A stretch of DNA of 32,932 bases from Gammaproteobacteria bacterium (GTDB taxonomy: Bacteria > Pseudomonadota > Gammaproteobacteria > Pseudomonadales > Azotimanducaceae), in contig JAPPND010000121.1 in NCBI GenBank assembly GCA_028818795.1, positions 1,309 through 34,240 on the forward strand, in the 5' to 3' direction. Positions 15,792 through 24,546 of this stretch are shown one piece after another; position 1 is the first letter of the stretch; each line of letters begins with the position of its first letter. Made by a program: the position numbers and the translations under genes. The notes under the pieces were generated by a model that made no database searches, was not told the origin of the DNA, and saw only the letters and a list, made by a program, of their open reading frames with translations.

Positions 15792-16400
15792 TCAGAGACT
15801 CCCCGCAAAAAAGCGCGGAGTGTGGGCAAGGCATCTGTCACTGGCAAGCTCTCCGAAACGCTGCTACGCATTAGGCGCTTCCGGCGGTCGGCTTCGATGA
15901 GATTCCGCACCCAGGCAAAGTCTGGTCGGATGGCTTGCGAATGGAAGCTCACACCATCGATGGCCGCGCCCATGCGCACGCCGACATAGAGAATCCAGCC
16001 GAGCCAGGAGGGCGGATGCACCGTGGAGTTGATCCCCAACAAGCCTCCTTGCTCGTCAACTAAGGCACCGCCGCTGTCTCCATGGACGGTCGGTGCGCTG
16101 TGACGGACTAAACGATAGGCGGGCTCTTGTTTGCCGCCACGTGCTTTTCCCACCTTGACTACGCGGCCAACGGCCACGGAACTGAAGGGAGTCAACTCCG
16201 ATTCTCCCTCGGTGAGTGCCAATCGCATCATCGCCGACGACCCGGTGACGCCCACAGGCTGGGCCAGGTATGGCATGTCCGCCATCTCGAACGAAAGAAC
16301 GGGCGCCAAATCTGCATGCAGGAGTGCAATGTCGGGGCCACGGCCTTTGCCTGGAGCCCATACGATCCTCGGGGTTGATTGACGCGGTCCGCTAAAGTCC
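15788..16400 (-). pseudogene. Trypsin-like serine protease remnant, 5' end missing
   Basis: The minus-strand frame encodes the last two-thirds of an S1-type serine protease. The catalytic Asp region (GRGPDIALLHADLA), the substrate strand HSAPTVHGDSGGALVDEQGG with the nucleophilic Ser, and LLGINS are present. The open frame ends upstream at a stop at 16418-16420, next to the end of polB. No ATG, GTG or TTG lies ahead of the Asp motif, and the catalytic His region is absent. The only usable start (TTG 16309) lies after the Asp, so the protein could not form a triad. It looks like a truncation in which the 5' part was lost at the junction with polB. The 3' end still overlaps the SDR start by ATGA. 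Confidence 0.65.
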
Positions 16401-16406
16401 GTGTCA

Positions 16407-18755
16407 TCAGAACAACATCATCTGCCTGTCGTCGCCGATCACCCGGTCGAAGTCGAGGCCCAATGCGCCGAGAACCGGTTCCGCAACCGGTCGGACCTGC
16501 TTGTCGAGGTAGTGTTCCCGGTCCGGTTCGTGGTGCAACGCATCCAACGGCTCCGGCCCGGCGGTCGTGATCAGATAGGAGATGACCCGACCCGGATCGT
16601 CCGATTTGCGGGCCGCCGCGACATGGGGCGGCGTGTTGGCGGTGTAGGCCGCCGGTCTTTTGCGCAAGCCCTTGCGGTACACGAGCTTGTCGTCCAGTTC
16701 GCCGCCGCGCAACGCTTGCGCGACCTGCTCGAGGTAGTCCTCCACCCGCTCGCCGGCGAACAAGCGCTTGTAGAGTTCTCGCTGCACGTCCTTGGCGAGT
16801 TCCGTCCAGTCGCGCCGAACGACTTCCATGCCCGTGAATTCAACGCCGGCCTGGCCGTCGATCAATCCCGCGTACCGCTTGCGGGCACCCGACGCACCGT
16901 GCCGGACGGAAGGCAGGAAGAGCTTGAGGTAGAGCTTCTCGAACTCCATCTCCAAGCGGCTCGCCACCCGCCATTCGTTCCGGGTGTAGGCGGCGATGGC
17001 CCCATTCAACTCTTCAGCCAGCCGGGGTCCCGTGGATCGCGCACTATCGGCATCCAACCCGGAACGCACGAAGACGCTGTCGGTATCGCCGTAGAGCACA
17101 TCATATCCGCGATCTTCGAACCAGGCCTTGGACCATTGCAGGAAGTGGCGGCCCATGCCAGTCACGGCATTGGCGATGGCGACGTTGTGAAACCGGCAGG
17201 CCGGCGTGCCGAGCACGCCGTAGAACGAGTTCATCAGGATCTTGATGGCCTGGGAAGCCACCGCGTCCCCTTGGCGCTTCGCTTCCTCGCGCTGGGGGAA
17301 GAGATCGTCGAGCATGGCGGGCAAGATGGCCTCGTCGCGGCGAAACGCGGCGTCGGGTGCAACCCGGATCACCGACTTCTCGTCGTCGGGGCTCGCGGAA
17401 TACCCTAGCGGATCGATGTTGAAAGTCCGGATGACGCTCGGGTACAGGCTCTTGAAGTCGAACACCCAGACGTTCTCGTGAATGCCCGTGGTGGGCTCGA
17501 AGACATGGCCCCCGGCCTGGTGCCGGGAGACACGGGCATCGTTGGAACCCACGGTGGGCGCGACGATGCGCCGCCTGCGAAGCGCCGACAGGTAGCGGAA
17601 GTCGAACGACGCAATGCTGGCGGACACTCGGTCCGGCGTCATTCCCGTCAGTCGGCTGCGGGCGATCGCCAAGTTCACGAGATCGAGTCTTTCGACGATC
17701 TCGAACGCGAGGCGGGCATCGGTGCGGGCGTAGGCCGCGAATGTGTCGAGATCGTCCTGGTAGCGCGCAAGTATGTCCGCTGCCCGGTCGTCGCCAACAC
17801 CCATTTCGACCTTGCCTTCGCCCAGCACTTCGCTGGCGACGCTGTTCAGCGAATAGTCGTCGAAGCGCATGAATGCGCCCCGCACGAGATCCATGCCGTC
17901 CAGCACGAGCCGCCCGGGAACGGACGCCTGGCCGCTGCCGAAGTAGCCCTGCGCCGATCGGATGCGGACGGACCCTGCTTCCCGTCCGATGTCCAGCGGG
18001 ATACGGACGCGTTTGGCGATACGGTTCAGGACGTTGAGGTCGAAGTCGATGACGTTCCAGCCCGTCAGGATGTCCGGGTCGACCTCTCGAACGCGGCCAG
18101 CGAAAGCACCAAGGGCCGTCCGTTCGTCGGCACAGGCTTTTGCTCGCTCGGGCATCGGACGACCGCCGGGGTCGACGACATAGACCTCGTCGACATCCGC
18201 TCCGTAGACCGCGATGGCGAGCAGCCGCCTTGCCTTCGGGTCGGTCTCGATGTCGAAGGAAAGCACCGAGGGGGAGGGTACGACGTCGGCCGGCCGCAAT
18301 TGCGGATCGTCGTATATCCGAGCAATCCGTTCCCCTTCCTCGAATACACCCGTGATCTCGCAGCCGCCGCGGATGTCGCGGTCGATGAGGTAGCGTACGG
18401 CAAACCGGACGTCCGCCTCGAAGGTCTCGATGCCGTCCCGGTGGAGCCGTTCCCGCAGCGGCACGGTGTCCTGCGGCACCGCGACATCCACGCGTAGCAC
18501 GGCGTCGCCCGCGAAGGTCCGTCTCGCGGTCTCGAACTGCCGCGTGGCACCCAGAAAGTAGGCCCGTTCGGCATCGCGGCGGCGAATGTGGAAGTGCGGA
18601 ACCTGGCGGGCGTCGCGAACGAGAAACGTGCCGCCGCCTTCGAGTACGCCGAACAGGTAGACGACGGGCGAGCCGCCCTGGACGCGGTAGCTGGCTTGGA
18701 GGATGAACCCGCGCGCGGTGCCGGCGGGTTTGATCGACTGCTCCGCCACGGCCAC
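16407..18755 (-). CDS. polB: DNA polymerase II (family B)
   Basis: 782 residues, close to the 783 of E. coli Pol II. The 3'-5' exonuclease motifs are intact: Exo I FDIETD (Asp168, Glu170), Exo II NVIDFDLNVL and Exo III YARTDARL. The polymerase motifs are also intact: motif A DFKSLYPSVIRTFNIDP, motif B KILMNSFYGVLG and motif C YGDTDSVF near residue 550. Pol II serves in DNA-damage tolerance and replication restart, and in enterobacteria is LexA-controlled. No LexA box was identified here. The start is a GTG 21 bases after the SDR stop, with a second in-frame GTG two codons on. Its occurrence supports a gammaproteobacterial host. The end abuts the protease remnant. Confidence 0.95.
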   Translation of the reverse strand: MAVAEQSIKPAGTARGFILQASYRVQGGSPVVYLFGVLEGGGTFLVRDARQVPHFHIRRRDAERAYFLGATRQFETARRTFAGDAVLRVDVAVPQDTVPLRERLHRDGIETFEADVRFAVRYLIDRDIRGGCEITGVFEEGERIARIYDDPQLRPADVVPSPSVLSFDIETDPKARRLLAIAVYGADVDEVYVVDPGGRPMPERAKACADERTALGAFAGRVREVDPDILTGWNVIDFDLNVLNRIAKRVRIPLDIGREAGSVRIRSAQGYFGSGQASVPGRLVLDGMDLVRGAFMRFDDYSLNSVASEVLGEGKVEMGVGDDRAADILARYQDDLDTFAAYARTDARLAFEIVERLDLVNLAIARSRLTGMTPDRVSASIASFDFRYLSALRRRRIVAPTVGSNDARVSRHQAGGHVFEPTTGIHENVWVFDFKSLYPSVIRTFNIDPLGYSASPDDEKSVIRVAPDAAFRRDEAILPAMLDDLFPQREEAKRQGDAVASQAIKILMNSFYGVLGTPACRFHNVAIANAVTGMGRHFLQWSKAWFEDRGYDVLYGDTDSVFVRSGLDADSARSTGPRLAEELNGAIAAYTRNEWRVASRLEMEFEKLYLKLFLPSVRHGASGARKRYAGLIDGQAGVEFTGMEVVRRDWTELAKDVQRELYKRLFAGERVEDYLEQVAQALRGGELDDKLVYRKGLRKRPAAYTANTPPHVAAARKSDDPGRVISYLITTAGPEPLDALHHEPDREHYLDKQVRPVAEPVLGALGLDFDRVIGDDRQMMLF

Positions 18756-18776
18756 TGCCGAGTCAGCGCAGGAGGC

Positions 18777-19559
18777 TCACCGCCACATGTGCGTGCCGCC
18801 GCACACGGCGATGGCCTGGCCGGTGATGTAAGCGCTCGCCGGCGACGCCAGGAACACGGCGATGCCCTTCAAGTCGTCGGATTCGCCGAGCCGGCGCAGC
18901 GGCGTGTTCGTCTCGGCGTTGCGCTTGGCCTGCTCATTGTCCCAGAGAGCGCGGGCGAAGTCCGTCTTGATAAGGCCGGGGCAGATCGCGTTGACGCGAA
19001 CACCGGCGGGCCCGTACTCCAGCGCGAGGTTGCGCACCAGCGCGATGTCGGCGAGCTTGGAGATGGCGTAGGTACCGAGCGTCAGCGACGGCGTGAACGC
19101 GCCCGTGCTGGAGGTAATCATCATCGAGCCGTCGCCGCTCGCCACCATGTCCGGCGCCACCATCTGGGCGAGCCAATGATTGGATCGGACGTTCGAGCTC
19201 ATGATCTTGTCGAAGGCCGAGTCGGGAATCTCCGACATCGGCCCGTAGAACGGGTTGATCCCGGCATTCGCGACGAGGATGTCAATGGGTCCCAGCCTAT
19301 CGCGCGTCTCGCCGACCAAGGCTTCAAGCTGGTCTTTGTAGCCGATGTTGCAGGCCACCGGGATGGCCATCTCTTCCCCGCACTTGTCGTTGATCTGCTG
19401 GCAAGCGACCTCGCACTGGTCGAGCTTGCGGCTGGAGACCACGACCCGGGCACCGTGCTCGGCGAGGCCCTCGGCCATCGCAAGCCCCATGCCCTTGGAG
19501 GCACCGGTCAGCAACGCGACTTTGCCAGTGAGATCGAAGAGGGTGGTTGGGACGGCCAT
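18777..19559 (-). CDS. SDR-family oxidoreductase (classical)
   Basis: 260 residues. It has TGASKGMG for cofactor binding (about 18-25), an ANAG motif, the catalytic Ser in ITSSTGAF and Tyr-x-x-x-Lys in YAISK, and a C-terminal ITGQAIAVCGGTHMW resembling the VDGG ending of FabG-like enzymes. It is a soluble NAD(P)-dependent reductase or dehydrogenase of unknown substrate. A ggag ribosome-binding site is positioned 8-9 bases before the ATG. It lies 21 bases upstream of polB and may share its transcript, though the functions are unrelated. It is not a close duplicate of the SDR at 15084, since the cofactor motifs and C-termini differ. Confidence 0.92.
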   Translation of the reverse strand: MAVPTTLFDLTGKVALLTGASKGMGLAMAEGLAEHGARVVVSSRKLDQCEVACQQINDKCGEEMAIPVACNIGYKDQLEALVGETRDRLGPIDILVANAGINPFYGPMSEIPDSAFDKIMSSNVRSNHWLAQMVAPDMVASGDGSMMITSSTGAFTPSLTLGTYAISKLADIALVRNLALEYGPAGVRVNAICPGLIKTDFARALWDNEQAKRNAETNTPLRRLGESDDLKGIAVFLASPASAYITGQAIAVCGGTHMWR

Positions 19560-19573
19560 TCGGGAACTCCGTT

Positions 19574-19591
19574 AGGTGGAATGAACCACCT
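19574..19591 (-). terminator. Small hairpin between the kinase/partner genes and the SDR
   Basis: Perfect 6-bp inverted repeat aggtgg/ccacct with a 6-base loop and no T-run on the minus strand. It lies 14 bases upstream of the SDR start and could be a weak terminator for the upstream pair or a leader structure. Confidence 0.22.
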
Positions 19592-19679
19592 TATCGGCTA
19601 GGTCGCCGGAGTGCCAGCGCGACGAATATCGTCAACAACGCCAGCCCGACGGATTGGCGGATTAGCGGAGTCTTGCGGG

Positions 19680-20513
19680 CTATGCCGCTATCGCAACGAT
19701 TTGCTCTGCCGCGTGTTCCGACGACTCGACCCGAGTCACCCCCACATGGCGGCACTTGGCTTCGACCGCCAATTCCTCGATGACGCCCCGGGCGCGTGAA
19801 TCGTCAATTCGTACGCCAGCAAAGAGCTCCAGCCGATTGGGCCTAATCAACAGGTCGGGGGCCTCCGCGACAAGACTAAGGTTCCACAGATGCGCCCTTG
19901 CCTCGCGCATGGATGCGGCCATTCGTTGAGGATTCAGCAGCACAAAATTCGCCGCCAATTGAACGCCATAGAAGGTGAACGTCATCGCGTGCCCGGCTCC
20001 CGCTAACGCGAGCTCGGCGTTGATCGAGTTGGACAGTGCCGGTTTCATGCTTCTTAGGAGGTCCGGCACGGAATGCGTCCAAGGACCCCGCGAATCCCTA
20101 GGTTCCCTCGGCGTCTGGTCGAACTGCCGTAAACTTCCAAACGCCGAACACATCCTCGCTGCCACCTCGAACACGTCACTGAACCTGTGAACGTACGCCG
20201 TCGCAGGGTTGCCTAAGGCAACACCCTCAAAGGGACTCGACCACCCGTCGAGGGCAATCTTGCTCTCGAGATGTCGACGGAGGCTGTCTAGGCTCGCGTC
20301 AAGAACGCCAGTGAGAGTGTCAGCATGATCCTCGAACAGGACACCAACTCTGCGGCGATCGAACAACGGGTAGGCGCCCACCTGACCCGAATGCGACTGT
20401 GCAGCAATGGCCGCGACAAAGCACTCGGGACCCCGTGCGATAGGCCGCACGAGTAACGGTGCCCATACCACCCGCAATGCGGTCGGATCGATTTTTGGGA
20501 AAGAGATCGTCAT
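19680..20513 (-). CDS. Unrecognised protein coupled to HipA-like kinase
   Basis: 277 residues. No known family is recognised. It has no signal peptide or clear membrane helix. The N-terminus is strand-rich (RVVWAPLLVRPIA, CFVAAIAAQ); the middle is helical with an Arg/Pro/Ser-rich linker around 130-150; the C-terminus has a strand-helix pattern (LLIRPNRLELFAGVRIDDSRA). Its ATG overlaps the kinase stop by ATGA, so the two are translationally coupled. HipA-like kinases of this type often neighbour a small DUF3037 gene. This protein holds that position but is longer, and I cannot show homology. It may be the kinase's partner, antitoxin or substrate. Base composition here looks a little less GC-rich than in flanking genes, which would fit an acquired module. 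Confidence 0.6.
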   Translation of the reverse strand: MTISFPKIDPTALRVVWAPLLVRPIARGPECFVAAIAAQSHSGQVGAYPLFDRRRVGVLFEDHADTLTGVLDASLDSLRRHLESKIALDGWSSPFEGVALGNPATAYVHRFSDVFEVAARMCSAFGSLRQFDQTPREPRDSRGPWTHSVPDLLRSMKPALSNSINAELALAGAGHAMTFTFYGVQLAANFVLLNPQRMAASMREARAHLWNLSLVAEAPDLLIRPNRLELFAGVRIDDSRARGVIEELAVEAKCRHVGVTRVESSEHAAEQIVAIAA

Positions 20514-21295
20514 CGCCTGGTTCCTTCGGGACTATCAGTCGCTTGTCGTAACGGCAACGACTGTTGGCCGGCGCCAAATGACTGGACGATCAGATCGTCC
20601 AAATATCGTAAGCGATCTGCGAGAAAACGGCAGCATTCCCTTAGCATGGATTCACCACCCCATCCCCCAGACAGTGAGGCAACTTCGACCTTCTTGAGGT
20701 CTACTTGGTCAAAGGCGGCAGCAGCATGTTGCACCCGCTGCACGGCAACGTCCTCTTCCACACGACTTACATCGGAGAGTGCGAGCCGAGCCAAGCGATT
20801 CACGGTCGGAGCATCGACTGCCATTCCGTGAGGTATCGCCTCGCCATGGTCGATCAGGAGAAAGTCGCTTGGTCCACGAAACAACAGATTGGCGGGCGTT
20901 CGATCAGAGTTTGCTATCCAACTATCGAACGCAATAGTCTTGCGAAAATCCGTCCATCGGGACAGCTGCTCCCGAAGCACATAGTCGTCGCGAATGCCCT
21001 GGGCCGCTCGCGTGTGGACCGCAAGTGTCGCGAACGCATAGCGCGACTCAACGTCATCCAGTTGCGCGCTGTCGAGCAACGCCACCCCCGGAGCAAGTAC
21101 TGGCAACCCCGCTGCTTGGGCGACTAGCGCGCAAACCACCTCGCGAACAAGCTGATACGGTGGAACTAACTTGACGTAGGCAGTTCCCAAACCATCGTTC
21201 AGTTGCACTGCACACTGCCACACGTTGCTCCCTGGGCTATGTCGTTTCCCCCCAGGCAGCACCGTCATTAGTTGGACAGGTTTGAGCATTTCCAT
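20510..21295 (-). CDS. HipA-like kinase-domain protein
   Basis: 261 residues. The kinase-like features are an ATP-site Lys42 in AYVKL with Glu52 in VREVV, a catalytic-loop-type WIANSDRTPANLL (Asp131, Asn136) and the metal-binding LIDHGEA (Asp149). This matches the compact HipA-like kinase family rather than full HipA, which is about 430 residues. Such proteins are predicted Ser/Thr kinases, and classical HipA phosphorylates an aminoacyl-tRNA synthetase. The ATG at 21295 follows the amidohydrolase stop by two bases and has a ggggtg ribosome-binding site at normal spacing. The frame stays open further upstream only as an antisense-like artefact. With the overlapping gene downstream it forms a candidate two-gene toxin or stress module. 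No HipB-like HTH gene is adjacent. Confidence 0.75.
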   Translation of the reverse strand: MEMLKPVQLMTVLPGGKRHSPGSNVWQCAVQLNDGLGTAYVKLVPPYQLVREVVCALVAQAAGLPVLAPGVALLDSAQLDDVESRYAFATLAVHTRAAQGIRDDYVLREQLSRWTDFRKTIAFDSWIANSDRTPANLLFRGPSDFLLIDHGEAIPHGMAVDAPTVNRLARLALSDVSRVEEDVAVQRVQHAAAAFDQVDLKKVEVASLSGGWGGESMLRECCRFLADRLRYLDDLIVQSFGAGQQSLPLRQATDSPEGTRR

Positions 21296-21297
21296 TG

Positions 21298-22464
21298 TCA
21301 CACCCCGTACAACGCCTTCACGTTGTCGGTCGTGATCTTCGCGCGATCCGCGTCCGGAATCCCCTCGAACAGTTCGTCGAGGACCTCGTTGGAGCAAGGC
21401 CACGTCGAGTCCGTGTGAGGATAGTCCGAGCCCCACATGAGGTTGTCGACGCCGATCAAATGCCGCGTGGCGAGAGCCGGCCGGTCGTCTTCGATGGTGG
21501 CGTAGAACTGGCGCCTCCACACCTCCTGCGGCGGCGTGCCGGTGAACGGTTCGGCGATGTTGCGGCGTTCGCGTTGCAGGCCCTGGTCGACCCGGTCCAG
21601 CCAGTGGGCAATCCAGCCGGCATTGAACTCGGCGACGACGATCTTGAGGTTCGGATGGCGTTCGCAGACCCCGCGGCACATGAACTCGACGATGGTGCGT
21701 TGCACGGTGCCCTGGGACGCCGCGTAGTCCGCGATGGCGTCGGAACGTACTGGCCTTCGGCGCTGCTCCCTGGGGACATACGCGTTCGTCCCGACATGCA
21801 TGGAAAGGGGAAAGCCGGCCTCCTCGGCCCGGGACCAGACCGGTTCGTAGGCTTCGTCGAAGTACGGCCTGTCGGCGGGGGAGGTGCAGGGAATGCACCC
21901 GCCCTTGAATCCCATCGCGATAACGCGATCGATCTCCTCGACGGCGGCTTCGGTGTCCTGCACCGGGATGGCCGCCAATCCGAATAGACGTCCGTCGGAG
22001 GCCGTCGAATAGTCGTGCAGCCAGTCGTTGTAGTTCTTCTGCAGCGCGACGAGCAGCGGCGTGTTCCTTAAGCCGAACATCCCGAAGAAGCCGGGATAGA
22101 GGAACTCCGCGGCCAGCCCGTCCACGTCCTGATCCTCGTAGCGGTGCGCGCCGTCCACGAGGCCCTTGCGCATGCCCGCGTAGCCTTTGTTGAACAGCGC
22201 GAGGAGTTCCGGATCCTGCATGTGCGCGACATCCGGCTTGTGGCCGGGCCGGCGGTTGAGCGGCTCGTTGCGAGCCAGTCGGGTGGCGGCCATGCCCATG
22301 CGCGCCACGCTGACCCCCCGCATGCCGTTCGCCGGGATGACGATGGCATCCACTTGACCACCGACGTCCATGATCCGCGGCGCCTGGTCGCCGAAACGGT
22401 CCGCGAGGCCCGTGAACACGTCGCGGCCCTCCACGACGTGCGAGTCTGCCGAAATCGGTTTCAT
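21298..22464 (-). CDS. Amidohydrolase-2 family metal-dependent hydrolase/decarboxylase
   Basis: 388 residues. It belongs to the amidohydrolase-2 (PF04909-type) TIM-barrel family. Residues visible are an N-terminal ADSHVVE (the family usually has DxH), the central His in PLSMHVGTN, and the C-terminal metal-binding WGSDYPHTDS. Relatives hydrolyse or decarboxylate aromatic acids and other small molecules; the substrate here cannot be assigned. The ATG at 22464 has an excellent gggaggg ribosome-binding site, although the frame remains open upstream to 22530. The stop is two bases before the HipA-like kinase gene, so the kinase may be read from this transcript. A VapBC pair lies upstream on the same strand. 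Confidence 0.9.
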   Translation of the reverse strand: MKPISADSHVVEGRDVFTGLADRFGDQAPRIMDVGGQVDAIVIPANGMRGVSVARMGMAATRLARNEPLNRRPGHKPDVAHMQDPELLALFNKGYAGMRKGLVDGAHRYEDQDVDGLAAEFLYPGFFGMFGLRNTPLLVALQKNYNDWLHDYSTASDGRLFGLAAIPVQDTEAAVEEIDRVIAMGFKGGCIPCTSPADRPYFDEAYEPVWSRAEEAGFPLSMHVGTNAYVPREQRRRPVRSDAIADYAASQGTVQRTIVEFMCRGVCERHPNLKIVVAEFNAGWIAHWLDRVDQGLQRERRNIAEPFTGTPPQEVWRRQFYATIEDDRPALATRHLIGVDNLMWGSDYPHTDSTWPCSNEVLDELFEGIPDADRAKITTDNVKALYGV

Positions 22465-22533
22465 GGTGCCCTCCCGAACAACCTGCTCGATTCTACCTGC
22501 GCTCGACGGCACATGGCGGCCATGTCGCATCGG

Positions 22534-22932
22534 TCAGTCCACTGACCAGTCCTCGCAACGAAGGTCTTCGACGCGTTGGAACTCCCGGGTGTTTGCGGTC
22601 ACCAAGACCAGCCCGCGCGAGCACGCCTGCCCGGCGATCAAGAGATCATAGGGGCCGATGGGTTGCCCCAAGGTTTCAAGTCGCGCCCGTATCTCACCGG
22701 CCATGCGTGCGTCCCCACCGTCAAAGGGAACCAGTTCGAATTCCATTTGATCGAGCAGGGCCACATTTCGCTTCGTTCGGTCGCTCTTGTACGCGCCGTA
22801 GTAGAGTTCATAGGCGACGGGTGCGGGTAGCCCAATCTCGGCGGGAGCGTGGCGTCGGACCCTCTTCGCCAAGGTTGGCGATGTACCGTTCAAAAGGGCA
22901 ATGCAGGCGTTTGTATCGAGAAGGTACTGCAT
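22534..22932 (-). CDS. vapC: VapC-type PIN-domain toxin ribonuclease
   Basis: 132 residues. The PIN acidic centre is visible: Asp6 in LLDTNACI, Glu42 in AYELYYG, Asp96 in PYDLLIAGQ and a final polar site at VTANTREF (Asn114). PIN toxins cut RNA, typically initiator tRNA or ribosomal RNA, and are held inactive by VapB. The start overlaps the vapB stop by one base (TGATG), as is usual for this pair. The length is normal and all key residues are present, so an active toxin is likely. Confidence 0.9.
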   Translation of the reverse strand: MQYLLDTNACIALLNGTSPTLAKRVRRHAPAEIGLPAPVAYELYYGAYKSDRTKRNVALLDQMEFELVPFDGGDARMAGEIRARLETLGQPIGPYDLLIAGQACSRGLVLVTANTREFQRVEDLRCEDWSVD

Positions 22933-23180
22933 CAGTCGAACATGCCATCGACCTCCGAGCTTCGGGGGAGGCGGGGTTGTCGCCGTCCCTCTACAAAGAA
23001 GTCCTCGGAGAATTTCCCGGCGATTCCGTCAAGCCAGGCCCAATCCGAAGCCATCGGCTCAAGGATGACCGCAGCGCCCTGTTTGCGAATCCGCACCTCG
23101 TCGCCCTCCATTCTGAAGTCCTTCGGAAGACGCACTGCCTGCGAACGACCCGACCAGAATAGTTTTGCCGTTCTAGCCAC
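22932..23180 (-). CDS. vapB: VapB-type antitoxin (AbrB/SpoVT fold)
   Basis: 82 residues from a GTG with agga 8 bases upstream. The N-terminal half is the AbrB-like DNA-binding swapped-hairpin: FWSGRSQAVRLPKDFRMEGD, then EVRIRKQGAAVILEP. The C-terminal part (DWAWLDGIAGKFSEDF) is the toxin-binding tail. It should neutralise VapC and repress the promoter just upstream. No ATG occurs in frame before the GTG, so the start choice is firm. Confidence 0.88.
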   Translation of the reverse strand: MARTAKLFWSGRSQAVRLPKDFRMEGDEVRIRKQGAAVILEPMASDWAWLDGIAGKFSEDFFVEGRRQPRLPRSSEVDGMFD

Positions 23181-23211
23181 TTTGCGATCCTGAGTTGTAA
23201 TACGGCATTGC

Positions 23212-23242
23212 TATATACCACAGATTATTGGTTCCCATCCAA
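23212..23242 (-). promoter_or_regulatory. Candidate vapBC promoter
   Basis: On the minus strand, ttggat (23242-23237) is followed by a 19-base spacer and tatata (23217-23212), about 30 bases before the vapB GTG. The spacer is slightly long. The wider gap 23181-23446 between divergent vapBC and yejBE also holds the yejB leader; nothing else was identified in it. Confidence 0.3.
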
Positions 23243-23446
23243 TCTGCGCCGAGACCGTCTGATCCTTGGTGCTCACGCGAACAGCCAAACAGCCAAGCCA
23301 AGTAAGCACTACCACAGCCGCGCCCATCTTCGGTAGCATCGGCAGCTTGCCGCTGACCGCAAGGAGAGGGGTCTCGCCGGATGCGGCTAGTCAACGGAGT
23401 GCCGGCGCGTCCGTGCGGCAAGTTGCCCGACATCTTGGGGAGGTAG

Positions 23447-24544
23447 ATGGGCCGTTACATCCTGCGCAGGCTGACGCTGATCCTGCCGACGCTGTTCGGC
23501 ATCCTGCTGCTCACCTTCGCCATCGCCCAATTCGCGCCCGGCGGCCCCATCGAGCAGATCATCGCCAAGGCGACCGTGGGCAATCTGTCCACGACCTCGA
23601 ACTTCAGCGGTGGGGGCGGCGATACCGGCGTCAGTTCGCAGGCAACGGACCAAACCCTGACCGGCAGCGAGACCCTTGGGACCTACGGACTGGATCCGGA
23701 ACTCGTCGCCGATCTCGAGAAGCAGTTCGGCTTCGACAAACCCGTCCACGTGCGCTTCTTCACCATGGTCTGGAACTACGTGCGGTTCGACTTCGGCGAA
23801 AGCTATTTCCAGGATCGCCCGGTGATCGACCTGGTCGTCGAGCGCATGCCGGTGTCGATCTCCCTCGGCCTTTGGTCGCTGCTGATCATATACGGCATAT
23901 CGATCCCGCTCGGTGTCGGCAAAGCCGTACGAGACGGCACGCCGTTCGACTTCTGGACCAGCACGGTGATTTTCGTCGGCTACGCGATCCCCGGCTTCAT
24001 CCTTGCGATCCTGTTGATCATCCTGTTCGCGGGCGGCCACTACTTCGACATCTTTCCGCTGCGTGGACTGACCTCGGAGAACTTCGACGAACTGTCGCTG
24101 TTCGGCAAGGTGGGGGACTACTTCTGGCATCTCGCGATGCCGCTGATGGCACTCACCGTGGGCGGGTTCGCGACCTTGACGATGCTCACCAAGAACTCGT
24201 TCCTGGAGGAGATCAGCAAGCAGTTCGTGCTGACCGCCCGTGCCAAGGGATTGACCGAGCGGCGTGTTCTCTACGGGCACGTGTTCAGAAACGCCATGCT
24301 GATCGTCATCGCCGGTTTCCCGGCGGCGTTCGTGAACATCTTCTTCTACGGCAGCGTCCTGATCGAGGTGATCTTCTCGCTGGAGGGTATGGGGCTCCTC
24401 TCCTACGACGCGCTGATCAAGCGGGACTATCCGATCATGTTCGGCACCTTGTTCATGTTCGGACTGGTCGGCCTTGTCATGCACCTGATCGGTGATCTCA
24501 CCTACGTGCTGGTCGATCCCCGAATCGACTTCGAGGCACGTTGA
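23447..24544 (+). CDS. yejB: YejB-like peptide ABC transporter permease
   Basis: 365 residues. It starts with MGRYILRRLTLILPTLFGIL, the usual first helix of DppB/OppB-type permeases, followed by a long periplasmic loop rich in Gly/Ser/Thr (about 45-80) as in YejB. About six helices follow, with the EAA-type cytoplasmic motif around TARAKGLTERRVLYGHVFRN and the ending VDPRIDFEAR. YejB with YejE forms the channel of the YejABEF importer of peptides, including microcin C in E. coli. A ggggagg ribosome-binding site precedes the ATG. The stop is two bases before yejE. The cognate binding protein gene yejA is not upstream, where a VapBC locus sits instead. Confidence 0.88.
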   Translation: MGRYILRRLTLILPTLFGILLLTFAIAQFAPGGPIEQIIAKATVGNLSTTSNFSGGGGDTGVSSQATDQTLTGSETLGTYGLDPELVADLEKQFGFDKPVHVRFFTMVWNYVRFDFGESYFQDRPVIDLVVERMPVSISLGLWSLLIIYGISIPLGVGKAVRDGTPFDFWTSTVIFVGYAIPGFILAILLIILFAGGHYFDIFPLRGLTSENFDELSLFGKVGDYFWHLAMPLMALTVGGFATLTMLTKNSFLEEISKQFVLTARAKGLTERRVLYGHVFRNAMLIVIAGFPAAFVNIFFYGSVLIEVIFSLEGMGLLSYDALIKRDYPIMFGTLFMFGLVGLVMHLIGDLTYVLVDPRIDFEAR

Positions 24545-24546
24545 CC

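Noticed and set aside
13884-15989. Plus-strand open frame of 701 codons opposite the FMO and SDR genes.
   Set aside because: It is antisense to two motif-complete enzymes and has the Arg/His/Val/Gly-rich composition expected from GC-rich codon bias.
23387-24484. Minus-strand open frame of 365 codons opposite yejB.
   Set aside because: Charged, motif-free sequence antisense to a conserved membrane protein; a codon-bias artefact.
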